From contig NXFV01001059.1 of the NCBI GenBank assembly GCA_002803225.1, forward strand, positions 1 to 51,798: a stretch of 51,798 nucleotides of DNA, in the 5' to 3' direction. Each line of letters starts with the position of its first letter. The first letter of the stretch is position 1. Source of the stretch: Gamarada debralockiae. Taxonomy: Eukaryota; Ascomycota; Leotiomycetes; Helotiales; Hyphodiscaceae. The notes beneath the pieces are model-generated. The model saw only the letters and a list, made by a program, of their open reading frames with translations. It searched no databases and was not told the DNA's origin. The translations under genes and the position numbers were made by a program. Below are positions 34,188-45,295 of the stretch, piece after piece.

Positions 34188-37100
34188 ATGGAGGGGGCTT
34201 TTACCCACCTCGGAAACCATCTGATTTCAGACTCCGCCGCTGCCATTAACGCTGGCGCAGATGACCTTTCGAACATCGACCCCGATGAGAGTTTGCTCTA
34301 CGGACAGTATGGAGGTCGCGGAGGTTTAGGAGCACCTAGAAGACGAAATGATGATGACGACAATGAGACAGAGGTCTTCGATGACGACGATGCGGAGAGT
34401 TTGGCCAGCATGCCGGTGGACGGTATGAAGACGTTAGGACTCCGAGGAATCGAGGACGAGAAGGAGCTTCCAGCACACGCATGCGCGTAAGTAATAAGCC
34501 GGGCGTGACATATTGGGCTGGACTGACCTCTTGAAGATACTGTGGCATTCATTCCCCAAGCAGTGTTGTCAAGTGTTTGGGATGTAGCAAGTGGTTCTGC
34601 AGTGCTCGTGGCAATGCTACTTCCTCCCACATCGTCAACCATCTTGTCCGCGCCAGACACAAGGAAGTCCAGCTTCATCCTCAGTCTACTCTTGGAGACA
34701 CTGTCCTCGAATGCTATAACTGCGGTACGAAGAATGTGTTCTTACTTGGATTCATCCCTGCGAAGTCTGATACAGTTGTGGTTCTGTTATGTCGCCAGCC
34801 TTGCGCCTCTACACCGTCCTCAAAAGATATGAGCTGGGATATTTCAAGATGGCAACCCCTTATCGAAGACCGTTCCTTTCTCCCATGGCTCGTTTCTGCG
34901 CCCACCGATGCCGAACAACTGCGCGCTAGACATCTTACCCCACCTATGATTGCAAAATTGGAGGAGATGTGGAAGGACAATGCAAGCGCCACCATTGCGG
35001 ATCTCGAAAAGGCCGCTGGAATTGACGACGAGCCTGCTCCAGTTCTGTTAAAGTACGACGATGCATACCAATACCAGAACGTCTTCGGTCCCTTGGTCAA
35101 AATTGAAGCCGACTACGATCGTAAGCTTAAGGAGGCACAATCTGAGGACGGCCTTGTCATTCGTTGGGACTATGGTCTAAACAACAAACATCTTGCAAGC
35201 TTCATTCTGCCAAAGATTGAACTAGGTGATGTCAAACTCGCAGTTGGAGATGAGATGCGCCTGAAGTACAAGGGAGAACTACGACCTGTCTGGGAGGGTG
35301 TTGGATACGTTGTCAAGATCCCAAATAATCAGTCTGACGAAGTCACTATCGAGCTTCGAAAGGTTGGAAACGACAAATCCGTTCCGACTGAATGTACCCA
35401 CAACTTCTCCGCTGATTACGTCTGGAAAGCCACCTCGTATGACCGTATGCAATTTGCTATGAAAACTTTTGCTGTTGACGAGATGAGCGTTTCCGGCTAC
35501 ATTTTCCACAAGCTGCTTGGTCACGAAGTTGCTGCTGCCCCAATGAAGATCCAGATGCCCAAGAAGTTCAGCGTTCCAGGTCTCCCGGAATTGAACAGCA
35601 GTCAGATCAACGCAGTCAAGAGTGTCCTGCAAAAGCCTCTCAGTCTTATCCAAGGACCTCCTGGAACCGGAAAGACTGTTACATCCGCCACTGTCATCTA
35701 CCATTTGGCCAAGGTCAACGGAGGACAGGTCCTTGTTTGCGCACCATCCAACGTAGCTGTTGACCAGCTTTGCGAGCGTATTCACCGCACCGGTCTCAAG
35801 GTCGTACGTCTTACTGCCAAGTCCCGAGAGGATGTCGAATCGTCAGTTGGTTTCCTGTCTCTCCACGAGCAAGTTCGCATGAATGACAGTAATCTTGAAC
35901 TTGCAAAATTGGCGCAGCTGAAGAGCGAACTTGGCGAATTGTCCAGCCAGGATGAGAAGAAATTCAAGACTCTGACAAGAGCTGCGGAGCGAGAGATTCT
36001 CAACAATGCCGACGTCATCTGCTGCACTTGTGTTGGTGCTGGTGATCCTCGACTCGCCAAGATGAAGTTCCGAACTGTCCTCATTGATGAGTCTACCCAG
36101 TCAGCCGAACCTGAATGTATGATTCCTCTCGTTCTCGGATGCAAGCAAGTTGTCTTGGTCGGAGATCATCAGCAATTGGGTCCGGTCATCATGAACAAGA
36201 AGGCTGCGAAGGCTGGTCTCAACCAATCTCTCTTCGAGCGTCTGGTTATTCTTGGCCTTGCACCTATTCGACTAAACGTACAATATCGCATGCACCCATG
36301 TCTCTCCGAATTCCCGTCGAACATGTTCTACGAAGGCTCTCTTCAGAACGGCGTCACCATGCATCAGCGACTTCGACGAGATGTGGACTTTCCTTGGCCT
36401 GTTGGGGACACGCCTATGATGTTCTGGTCCAACCTTGGCAATGAAGAAATCTCTGCATCTGGTACCTCTTATCTCAATCGCACCGAGGCCCAAAATGTTG
36501 AGAAGATTGTTACTCGTTTCTTCAAGGCCGGTGTTCAGCCAGTTGATATTGGTGTCATCACTCCGTATGAGGGCCAGCGAAGTTACGTTGTCAGCTCCAT
36601 GCAAAATACGGGCACATTCAAGAAGGAGAACTACAAGGAAATCGAGGTTGCTTCCGTTGACGCTTTCCAGGGCAGAGAAAAGGACTTCATTGTACTCTCC
36701 TGCGTCAGATCCAACGACCACCAAGGAATCGGTTTCTTGAGTGATCCTCGACGTCTCAATGTCGCTTTGACTCGTGCCAAGTATGGTCTGGTAATCCTCG
36801 GCAACCCCAAAGTTTTGTCCAAGCATCCTCTGTGGCATTATCTCCTCCTCCACTTCAAGGAACGAAACTGCCTCGTCGAAGGTCCGCTCTCCAATTTGCA
36901 GACGTCTCTTTTGCAATTCAGTCGCCCCAAGACAACCTACCGCGGACCTCAACGCTACCAGATGTCTCACGCCTCCTTCACTGGACGTGGTACCAATGGA
37001 AAGGCCAATCAGGATTTCAGCGATGCCGGTTCCATGATGGGCTACATTCCTGATGATGTCTCCTCCGTCCACTCATCTGCTCTAGGCGGCATTGGTGTTA

Positions 37101-37522
37101 GCTCTGCTTATCCGCCGATGTTCTCTCAGTTCACTCCCGATGCCTGGCCTGGTCTGGATCCCCGCGGGCGAGTAAATGGCAACAAGGCCCGCGGCCGTGG
37201 ACCTGAGAGCGTTGCTGGAGAATCCGTGGCAGCCAGTGAGCTTACCGATACGACCAGCAGCATTCTCGACGGCAAAGGAATCGGTCAAGGTGGCGTCAGT
37301 CTCGGTGCCGGATTAGGCGATGCTCAGAAGCAGACCAGTCTCAGCCAATCCGATCGCCTGAAGCGTTATGTTGAATCCGGTGGACGAATTGCCGATTACA
37401 AGACCGGTGACGCAGGAAGTGTCTTCGGAAGCAGCTCCCTGCTGAGTGGTCGCCGTTTGGATGACGATGAGAAGAGTGTTTCTACTGCATTTGCGAGCCA
37501 GGTTGGCGGTGGCTATGATTGA
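34188..37522 (+). CDS. upf1: ATP-dependent RNA helicase Upf1 (Nam7), nonsense-mediated decay
   Basis: Two exons (34188-34486 and 34537-37522) give 1094 residues, as expected for a fungal Upf1. I chose the ATG at 34188 because in-frame sequence upstream lacks family character. After an acidic N-terminus comes the Cys/His-rich zinc domain from about residue 99: [42 protein letters not shown] and LLCRQPC. The SF1 helicase core follows. Walker A is GPPGTGKT at about residue 473, the Walker B variant is [11 protein letters not shown] at about 617, then [31 protein letters not shown] and [11 protein letters not shown]. The C-terminus is Gly/Ser-rich with Arg-Gly pairs. Upf1 binds Upf2 through the zinc domain and drives decay of mRNAs with early stops in the cytoplasm. 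Confidence 0.97.
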
Positions 37523-38183
37523 TTGATACGACAGAGGTCCTTTCCGCATGATATGGACAACAGGCAATTTTGATATGAACGAATTCGGATTTACCCGGCA
37601 CAGCAACCAGCTTCCTGGTTTGCTGCCCGATAGCCCGGATCTCGTCGATCGATAGACTAGCATCAGTGCATCACTGTGTATCAGTCAGGCTCATAGCCCA
37701 GCTGAGACAGTCGTGTACGCCTGCCCTTAGCTTTCAGCTCGGCACTACCTACTAACTGGGGGAGAGAACGATGGGATGCGCAAGTATGGGGATTGTTTGT
37801 GGCGGTTGCTTTTGATGGTGTGAAGGATAGTCGTTCGTTACGGAGGTGTTGAATTGTAAAGGGGCTACTTTAGCTGAGGCTTGTATACACTCGTTTCTGA
37901 AACTCGCGTTTGAGGACAGCACAACGATGTGCTACACATGTCGGATACTATATCAGTCATCAATTTTAGACCGTATTGCCGGTACAATCTTCTTTTTTGG
38001 GGGCTAAGGGACGTGACGATGTGAATGCAGTAGACTCAATCCGAGTTCCCCAACCAAATGTTGCTCCAGTGGGCCAAAATCAGGTGCAATTTAACACGCT
38101 TGAACCATCCAAGCCTCGCCAAGCATCTTCTGAAACGCAGGTGAGATAGCTCTAAGCAATTAAGCTCCATTTTCCTTGCATTC
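37523..38183. other. Gene-free stretch after upf1
   Basis: The first part is the 3' untranslated region of upf1. The remainder, to 38183, has no supported gene or motif. Confidence 0.5.
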
Positions 38184-39375
38184 TTACAATCGACCTAAAG
38201 TAGCCTCAATTCCCTTCACTTCTTCGCCCTTACTTCTGCCTCTTCCTCCCAGCACGAAAAATCCAGCGCGCCTCGGCGAACGTCTTTCATTGATTCTATT
38301 CGTCATCCTATTTTTCTCCTTTTCATGTGTTTCAATCTGCTGTCTCGTATATTCCAGCGCATCCTGATACATCCCCTCCCTTCCTCGAAACATCGTAATG
38401 AGTTTATCTAATTTTCTCTCTCCGCGGCGAGTTGCGTGATTTCGTCGCAACTTTCGGCATGTTCTCCTGCGGCCAGGAGAGCACGATTGGAGCCTGTGCA
38501 AACGGATTGTTTGGTATGTGGTGGTGGATTTTCTTGCACCATCGATTGGGATTGCTCCCCCTGAGCCGTCGAATCAAATTTCGCTGGGGTTTTTTTGTTT
38601 TTCATGCTTGCTGCAATGGGTTGGGAGAGCTGGAGTCCGGGGTTTTGCATTTATTGGAAGTTGGCGACGTTACAGTGTCTGTAGGGAAGGTATTTCGAGT
38701 TTTGGAAAGTTCCGACAGAGTTTCCAAACTGGCAGAATCTGCATATTTCTTAAAGTTTCCATGCTCTCTTTAGACACTTCCGACTTCTTCGCAAAGGTTC
38801 TAGCATTATGCCCTCGCTTGCAGCCAGCTCTTAAATGAGGATTGGTTAGTGAACACCTAACGAGTAACGCTCAAGTAAGCAGAATAAACTACACTGCTAT
38901 TCAAATTTTGCTAATCGCCAAGATTCCCTCATTTTAAATTCCGCTCGGCCCATTCTCACATCTCAGATTGCACACCGCCTGCCAAGTGGCTCCAACCGCT
39001 GCCTATTTCTTGAATGCCTACCCAATCACTTCCTAGTAGACTACCATTTCCATCTCATATCAGTGACAGCTGCATCAGTCTCTTCCTCGCATATTCCCTC
39101 AGCCCATGCCCTCTTCCAAAGTTCGCGGATCTCCTTCCTCACTTCCACAATCATTCCATCGAGCAGCTCGAGGTGGTTGTTGAGTGCTTACATTTGGTCG
39201 GATAGTCCATTGGCTGTGTCGATGTCTGCTTCTTCGTTGACGAGAAGTTTTTGGTGGCGAGTTTGGTGTTTCTGGTACTGCCAGGAGAGAGCGGCTGGGC
39301 TTTAGTGGTCAAGGACCGAGCTGGCACTGCTTTTGGGCTCCATACTTGATTTTTGTTGGATATTTGCATTTCCAT
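38184..39375 (-). pseudogene. Decayed coiled-coil protein gene
   Basis: On the minus strand several coding-like pieces follow one another in different frames. From upstream they are: MEMQISNKNQVWSP at 39375; an acidic helical piece with EEADIDTANGLSDQM, cut by TAA; and HLELLDGMIVEVRKEIRELWKRAW. Further on are DSASLETLSELSKTRNTFP with DSSSPNPLQQA near 38730-38610, then CDEITQLAAERE. There the frame ends, and the next frame continues with LDKLITMFRGREGMYQDALEYTRQQIETHEKEK. At 38409-38414 a missing A in an A-run explains the last shift. The pieces together look like one long helical, coiled-coil protein. Introns or sequencing errors could explain some of the shifts, so the pseudogene call is provisional. 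No family was recognised. Confidence 0.45.
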
Positions 39376-39802
39376 GATGACAGTACATGAGAATCTTCCA
39401 TGAGGGAGATTGATTGATTGGCATGGTGCCTATATACAATACCGTGGCAACAAAGATGTCGCAAGTCGTGTAAGGAAACTTTTAAAACGCCCCAAGGTAG
39501 CTATTGCTTTCAAGGAAGCCGATGCAGTCTCAAGCTCCAAAGAGGGCCAATATCTGACAGTTTTGGTCGTTAGACCTCACCCTTTGCAAAACCATTCTTC
39601 CCTCTCCAACCATCTACTCACCTTGATATCTCATTCCATCCCGGCGACACAACTTAACGGCAAAGTCTTCTCCAGTGGGGACTTTGATCTCTTTCCTGGT
39701 CTTGTCTTGACTGTTAAATTGCTTGTTTAGCGAGTTTAGGGCCCATGGTCCCAAATTTCGAGGCCCAGGGTAAAATTCCAGCCAAGTCGCTCCAACTCGA
39801 TC
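39376..39802. other. Gene-free stretch before the inverted-repeat element
   Basis: A plus-strand ORF of 106 codons (39410-39730) has no recognisable similarity. Nothing else is supported. Confidence 0.4.
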
Positions 39803-40603
39803 TGTTCCATGGTAACCATCAATCCGAATGATTGGTCAATTAGACGTCTAATTCTTCAAATTTGATAGACTAAATAAGTCCACTTCATTAATTTCTACGG
39901 CAGTCGTAAAAATATTTAGGGGTAGGTCCCTATAAAATGTACGATATTGACCTATTGCGTTGATCTGATGAAGAGAACTTGATTGAGATGACTTCTATCG
40001 TGGTATATATCGACTCAAACTCGATATCCGCGTTAATCATACCTAATTTAAAGCTTTTGATGGAAATAGATGGAAAAGGGGTACGTCAGCCTAGTACGGC
40101 TAGGCACCTGAAACTATCTTGATTATCGTATCAATAGAAGATTCCTTTTGATCAGAAGATAATTGAAGCATGATGTTCTGTTGATCAAAGAAGAATCAAC
40201 GTAATGCGATGTCGTTGAAGGCAAAATTCGGGGAAGGAAGAGGTATAGTGAGCTGCCCGGCTAAGCGAGGCTGTCACCCGCAGTGCCTTTCTTAGAGCCT
40301 GACATAGGGGGAATTGGGTGTCGGGAACGGTGTTCCTGACGATCAGAACTTCAATTAAACAGTAACAGTGTAGATCAGGCACAAGGGAAGGTTAGTTAAG
40401 TTTAAAAATCTGGGAAATAGGGGCTGGGTTCTAGTGCGGGGTAAGGGGGCACGGCATGCCAGGAGCGCCTCCCTATGATGCAATGATTTTACGGCTACCA
40501 TAGAGGTTTGATGGAACCAATAGTCTAAACTGTCAATAGAAGCAATTGATCAATCTAATAGTCCAATTGGCCACTACCTCGGATTGATGGTTACCATGGA
40601 ACA
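39803..40603. mobile_element. Degraded TIR element, non-autonomous
   Basis: A 25-base perfect inverted repeat joins 39803-39827 and 40579-40603; each contains the palindromic core CCATGGTAACC. The match extends weakly further in both directions (ACTCGA outside; ATTGGTCAATTAGAC against AGTGGCCAATTGGAC inside), for about 90 bases in all. This arrangement, with about 800 bases between, fits a class II transposon or a MITE-like derivative. The interior has no transposase reading frame and is mixed AT-rich and GC-rich. A 16-base palindrome (TCCAAAATATTTTGGA) lies outside at 40655-40670. No target-site duplication was identified. Confidence 0.5.
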
Positions 40604-41123
40604 TATCGACGAGTCAAGTTAAGGCAGCCCAAAATATTTTCTTTGACAAGGTGGTCCAAAATATTTTGGATTTCAGACGAGGGAACGCAAAAAGACTTTG
40701 GATTTCGAAACAGCAATGACCCACCCCGACCCACCTCGCCTCGTCCTTCACCACTAAGAAGCTGCCCTTCCAGTCTCGTTACACCGTAGCATTGCGAGCT
40801 ACTGTATGTACAAGTCTGCTCTGTCCAACATCAGAATGAAGCCTTCTCCAACATCGATTCGCCCGATGCGTATGAATTGTCAGTCCTCCAAATCCCCGTA
40901 GATACTCTTTATATTATTAATATATTAAATATTTTTTAATTGAAAAGCGTAATAATTACTTGAAGCTATTAGCAATAAAGGCTACAATAGTAAAGTGAAA
41001 AGCGTTATTATTTATATTTTATACTGTGACAGCTCTGCAAAATGAGATTTCGTGGTAATGATGTGAGGTATCTGCAGTCTCTGGGGAACACTGCGAAAAT
41101 AATTCTTTAATATCGCATTTTTT
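40604..41123. other. AT-rich gene-free stretch
   Basis: The section 40900-41010 is almost pure A and T and looks RIP-mutated. GAAAAGCGT(A/T)AT occurs twice there (near 40944 and 40999) as a short direct repeat. No gene is supported. Confidence 0.5.
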
Positions 41124-41898
41124 TCACAAAGCTATTAGATACCCTAAATGTGTCCCTATAATTACCCCGGTCTTCCAAGATATCGTAAGTCCTCTAGATC
41201 CTCCGCTCTTCGAAGTTGTTGATGCTTCTGCGGTGTTCATTGCTGTCACCGTACTGTGTACAATTCCAGGAGTCGTTGACAGCGCCACAGTCCAAGTCAG
41301 TATCGGCGTCGGTCTCACATAACTAGTCACTCCCAAACTCGTCGAACTCAAGCCGCCATGCTCTCACCCGGAAACCAAATATAAAAATCACCACTACTCC
41401 TCCACTGCGGCTCAAATTGCCACGGGTTCCGCGCATTCAACATGATCGAATACGTCGATGGCTTCTCCCCATAGCTTGCGTAAAGATTGAGATACGTCTG
41501 ATTCGGCGCTTGAGGTACATTCCATACCCAGCTTCCCGTATTGCTTGTGGCGTTTATGATTTCTCCGCATTCAAGATTGCGCGACCAGCCCATGCAGAGC
41601 GGCCCCGTGCCAACTTGCGGTGTCTGCGTTATCGTGGACTTGTAGCTCGATAGTGGCCATGTAGAGCTCTGTCCAGAGAATTGTGTAGGGTGCACCGGCT
41701 GTGATGGTTTTGCCTGCAGTCGGACGGTGGAATGACATTGCCGATGGGGGTTGTTGGTAAAGCTGATGTTGGGAGAACGGTGGGAAAGATGGTAGGGGTG
41801 GGATCAGGAAGACTTCTGGGGCATGTGGTGGTTGCTGCCGCAGTGGAGGACTGAATACAAACCATGGTGATCGTGGTTGGAACTGAGAGGAGGAAGAT
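41124..41898 (-). pseudogene. Decayed secreted or GPI-type protein gene
   Basis: Minus-strand coding pieces occur in three frames. PTAGKTITAGAPYTILWTELYMATIEL fits the N-terminal pattern of fungal surface proteins with an Ig-like fold, in which a PTAG.....G..Y.I.W motif is common. The frame then changes near 41630-41650, and ECGEIINATSNTGSWVWNVP continues the same fold. Another piece (SSTSLGVTSYVRP, STTPGIVHST, SKSGGSRGLTISWKTGVIIGTHLGYLIAL) looks like the Ser/Thr linker and hydrophobic C-terminal segment, ending at 41124. A stop follows the FPGESMAA frame. The break near 41350 might be an intron (GTGAGA..CTAG) but then runs into TGA. It is likely a broken gene for a cell-surface protein. Confidence 0.4.
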
Positions 41899-44559
41899 AC
41901 AAATGAGAGATAGAAGGGAGCTCTTGTTGGCGGTATGGCTATGGCGTAAAATGCAGAATTGTGTTTGTCCTCGGCCGCGCGATAAGTCTGCTAGGCGGCT
42001 AGCTCTGCCGAGCATCGCTATAAGCGTCTGCTCTGGTAGGATGACGTCGCAGAGGTATTGGGTCTGGAAATTGATCGCCAAGATGTAATTGAATGCGGAA
42101 AGCGTATGAATTTAAATCTCTTGTGTAGCCATTGCACAGCCGTCTGGGATTCTTTGATTTGGGAATTGAACCATTTAAGAACTATTCGAAAATAAATCAG
42201 CAAAGTTTATCAAATGTTGGCTTGAAAACCATGAAGGTACGACAGTGGGCCTGCGGTATCAACGATCGCAGGAACCCAGGGGGATGATTTCATCACGTGG
42301 CTCCGATCAATTGCGCATTTGCCGCACCCCGACCTCCAACATCAATCTAGAATTCCTTGCCCTAGGAAAGAGAAAGGAAAGAAAAAAAGGAAAGAAAAAA
42401 TTATTTTGGAAGTCATTAACAACCTTGCCATAGAAGAAAGTTCACGAATCACAATCGCTCTGGCGACAAGTCAAATTACCGAAGGCATCCCCCGCGCCAG
42501 CAGCTCGACTCACTCACATCCTTTGAAGCGGGCAACTTGGATGCTGTTGATCGGTGGGTCTATGAGTGATTGCATTGAACCGAGTTCTTAGTTCTAAGAT
42601 ATCTAAGTTGCTACTACATTTAAATATCCGAATATTTGACCACGTGAATGAATGAGCTGCTATACGCTCAAATGCTGCAGACACTCCCTAGAAGTGCTGA
42701 AAATTCGATGGACATATGGACATCCAATTTCTGCTTCTCCTACGGGACCTCTGGCTATTTGAGTATACCAGCCAGCGTTAAGCTATCGGAGTCATACGAG
42801 TTTGACAGGGAGGACGGAACGACCCAAACCAAAGCTTGACACTGGTCGCAGCAGCAATTCTTATAACAGCAACATGGAATCTTTCTCATGATTGGAATTG
42901 CTGTCTTAAAAGCTGACTTGAATGGCCACTGTCCTGTTGTCTCCCAAACAGAAATGGAGGTTCTTTCAAGCGGCCACCCCCTCTGGAGGTATATGAACTC
43001 TCCCATCCTCCAAGCTGGACTTCACAGCTCTCTCTTCCTTTCCAATTCAGATCCTCGATATCGCTTAAGGAAATCGAAGCCTTACGGTCGCAATCGCACC
43101 AAATTGTCGTGATGTTCCTCCCACAAATGTTGATGCTCAACTTCGGATCTGGCGATGCAACTGCATCAAACGAGAGTACTGGTTATCCACGCCCTCGACC
43201 ACAACCATCTGATCCAGTGAGTGCGCACTTTCGCACAAATATTTATTTTTCGTTTGAATGAACGTTACAGCATTTGATAAATGTTTTGCTGACTTTAGAA
43301 AAAAAATAGTTTTATGGCAGTTGACCCTATGGGGCTGTTGGTAATTAGGGGAGCTGGAGAAATTTTGAGGTTGGGTTCTTATGTTACGCTGGCGGAGCAC
43401 TTCGTTGGAGTTGGAGGGCGGCCTCTCGGTGTGACTGGTCGGTGTGGAAAGTCGAATAGAATGCGCTTTTAACATCATCTGGCCTGATAATTTCTTTTTT
43501 CCAATATTCCTTTTTAGTTGGCTCACTTAGCCATATGCCAGCCACACCTGCAGACGTCCAAAAGGGCACCTAGGAATTTGAATGAGAAGGCTAGGTAGAG
43601 ACAGTCGCTTTAACGCCTCTCTGCCAAAATTCGCATGGTGCTATCCATTGACGGACTTCTCATCGAACGAACGAATACAAATGATCTATGGTGAGGAAAA
43701 TAATGAGGAAGAAACTCAGGGCAGGCTGGCGTGGCTGGGAATTTGATCAGGGGGGTGTGCATTCAGACTCACTGGAAAATGGGGTGGACTTAGCACAGGT
43801 CAGCCTTCACGTGATGGTTTTTCGCGTAATGATCTGTGTACATCACACTTATGGTGTGAAATTATTCTACCTTCCAAAGCGCCGAAAAATTTAAACATCA
43901 CCAATTCCCGTCGCAAACCCTCCGTAATGGTAATGGCCATTATATTCAATGCCTTCGCTACAGAAGAAAAGCAACATTAAAGATGTAAAATCTACCTTGT
44001 CTACCTACCGTTTCCCATCACAATCCACCCATTCAAACCGAGCGGCGAGCTCCGATCCCTCAAAATTCGCTTCGCTCCTGCATGGCGTGAAACTCGTCCC
44101 ATCAACATCCTCTATGGTACGACCTCCTCCTTAATTATCCGATACGAATCTGCCTCCGGATTATTTACTCCTGTACCTCCCGTCTATGTCCATGGTTCTT
44201 GTTCCCGGACTTCCTATTGGCAGAGCATTTTCAGTGTCATACGAATCCACGTCACGTGCGTTCAAGCATCAGGAGACTTTGGGACAACATCAGTTCATAT
44301 ATTCCTGTGTTATACCGAGATATGGTGGGCTACGAATGTAGTTCATCGTCATAGTTCGTAACTTTCGTAGCTTTCCGAAAGGTAGGTCTTGATATAAGTT
44401 CCGCTCATCCTGCAAGTCTCCTATTTTTCTTCTCCATTCATCACATCTCACTTAATCAACATCCGCACCAATTCCTCTCAATAAACAGACAAATCTCCAC
44501 TCAAGTCATACAAATACACGCTCCTCTCCAAATCGAACATCAACTCAACTCAAATCACA
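41899..44559. other. Long gene-poor stretch
   Basis: About 2.6 kb without a confident gene. The frame at 43949-44134 (starting MPSLQKKSNIKDVKSTLSTYRF, 61 codons) has a coding look and a GTACGA donor-like sequence near its end, but I cannot find a following exon. A purine-rich run lies at 42363-42403. The last 150 bases are CA-rich leader of the small mitochondrial-protein gene. Confidence 0.4.
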
Positions 44560-44859
44560 ATGCTACCAACAACCCGCCTCCTCTCTCGCCGCACATTCAG
44601 TATAGCAGCCCGCGTCCGCAGTCTCGCTCAAACATCCCACATCCATCCTCAAGGATATCCCGTCTCCCATCAAGGCGCAAAGGCAGATTGGGGGAAGCAG
44701 ATTAGACATGTGGGGGACGTTGGCATGTTGTAGGTTTATCATATTTCCTCAAAGGATGAGAATGGTGGCTAACGGAGTGGACATAGTTTCTTCCCAGCGA
44801 TGGCACTATTCCTTGGGTGGCCGCTGCTTATGGAGAAGGTCGTAGATGGCCATGTATAA
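44560..44859 (+). CDS. Small mitochondrial inner-membrane protein, possible Cox26-like
   Basis: Two exons (44560-44729 and 44787-44859) give an 80-residue protein. The N-terminus is Arg/Ser/Thr-rich without acidic residues (MLPTTRLLSRRTFSIAARVRS), a typical mitochondrial targeting signal. One membrane segment follows near the C-terminus (MFFFPAMALFLGWPLLMEKV). Its LGWP motif is like that of yeast Cox26, a small partner of cytochrome oxidase in respiratory supercomplexes, which ends in a similar single helix. The likeness is short and could be chance. The leader before the ATG is CA-rich and pyrimidine-rich, as in highly expressed fungal genes. The intron is 57 bases with the unusual donor GTAGGT. 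Confidence 0.7.
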
Positions 44860-45295
44860 AGATCGATGGATAACGATGCGATATATGATTTCGAAAATAT
44901 CAGGGCGAAAAATGAAGGATTGGTAAAGGAGCTGTACATGCCGCAGGAGTTTGGGAGTTAATTTGGCAGCTCTGCCATGCAATCGTGAAATAGATGGAAC
45001 AATAGAAAACAAAAATAAAACCATCACACGAACTGTCTCCCCCACTGAGTAATTTGTGAGATGTCGTCACATCAGGTTGGAGATAAGTATATCCATTGGG
45101 CTGAGCTCCTGGCTCGAACAATCCAGCCTCCAAAATACTTCTACGAAATTAAAAATATATAGGTATTATCCAACGAGCGAATGGCTCTTTTCGGTGGCCA
45201 TCTATACCCGGATACGCATCCTGAACGCCTTGCTAAAAACTACACCCGCTGAAAGAACGCTCTAGGACTGGCGTTCCAATTTATTCAGGCTTGGA
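44860..45295. other. Intergenic stretch
   Basis: Convergent 3' flanks of the small mitochondrial gene and the following minus-strand gene. No gene or motif is supported. Confidence 0.5.

Noticed and set aside
36272..37072. 266-codon minus-strand ORF opposite upf1
   Set aside because: It is antisense to the conserved helicase core; no independent coding evidence.
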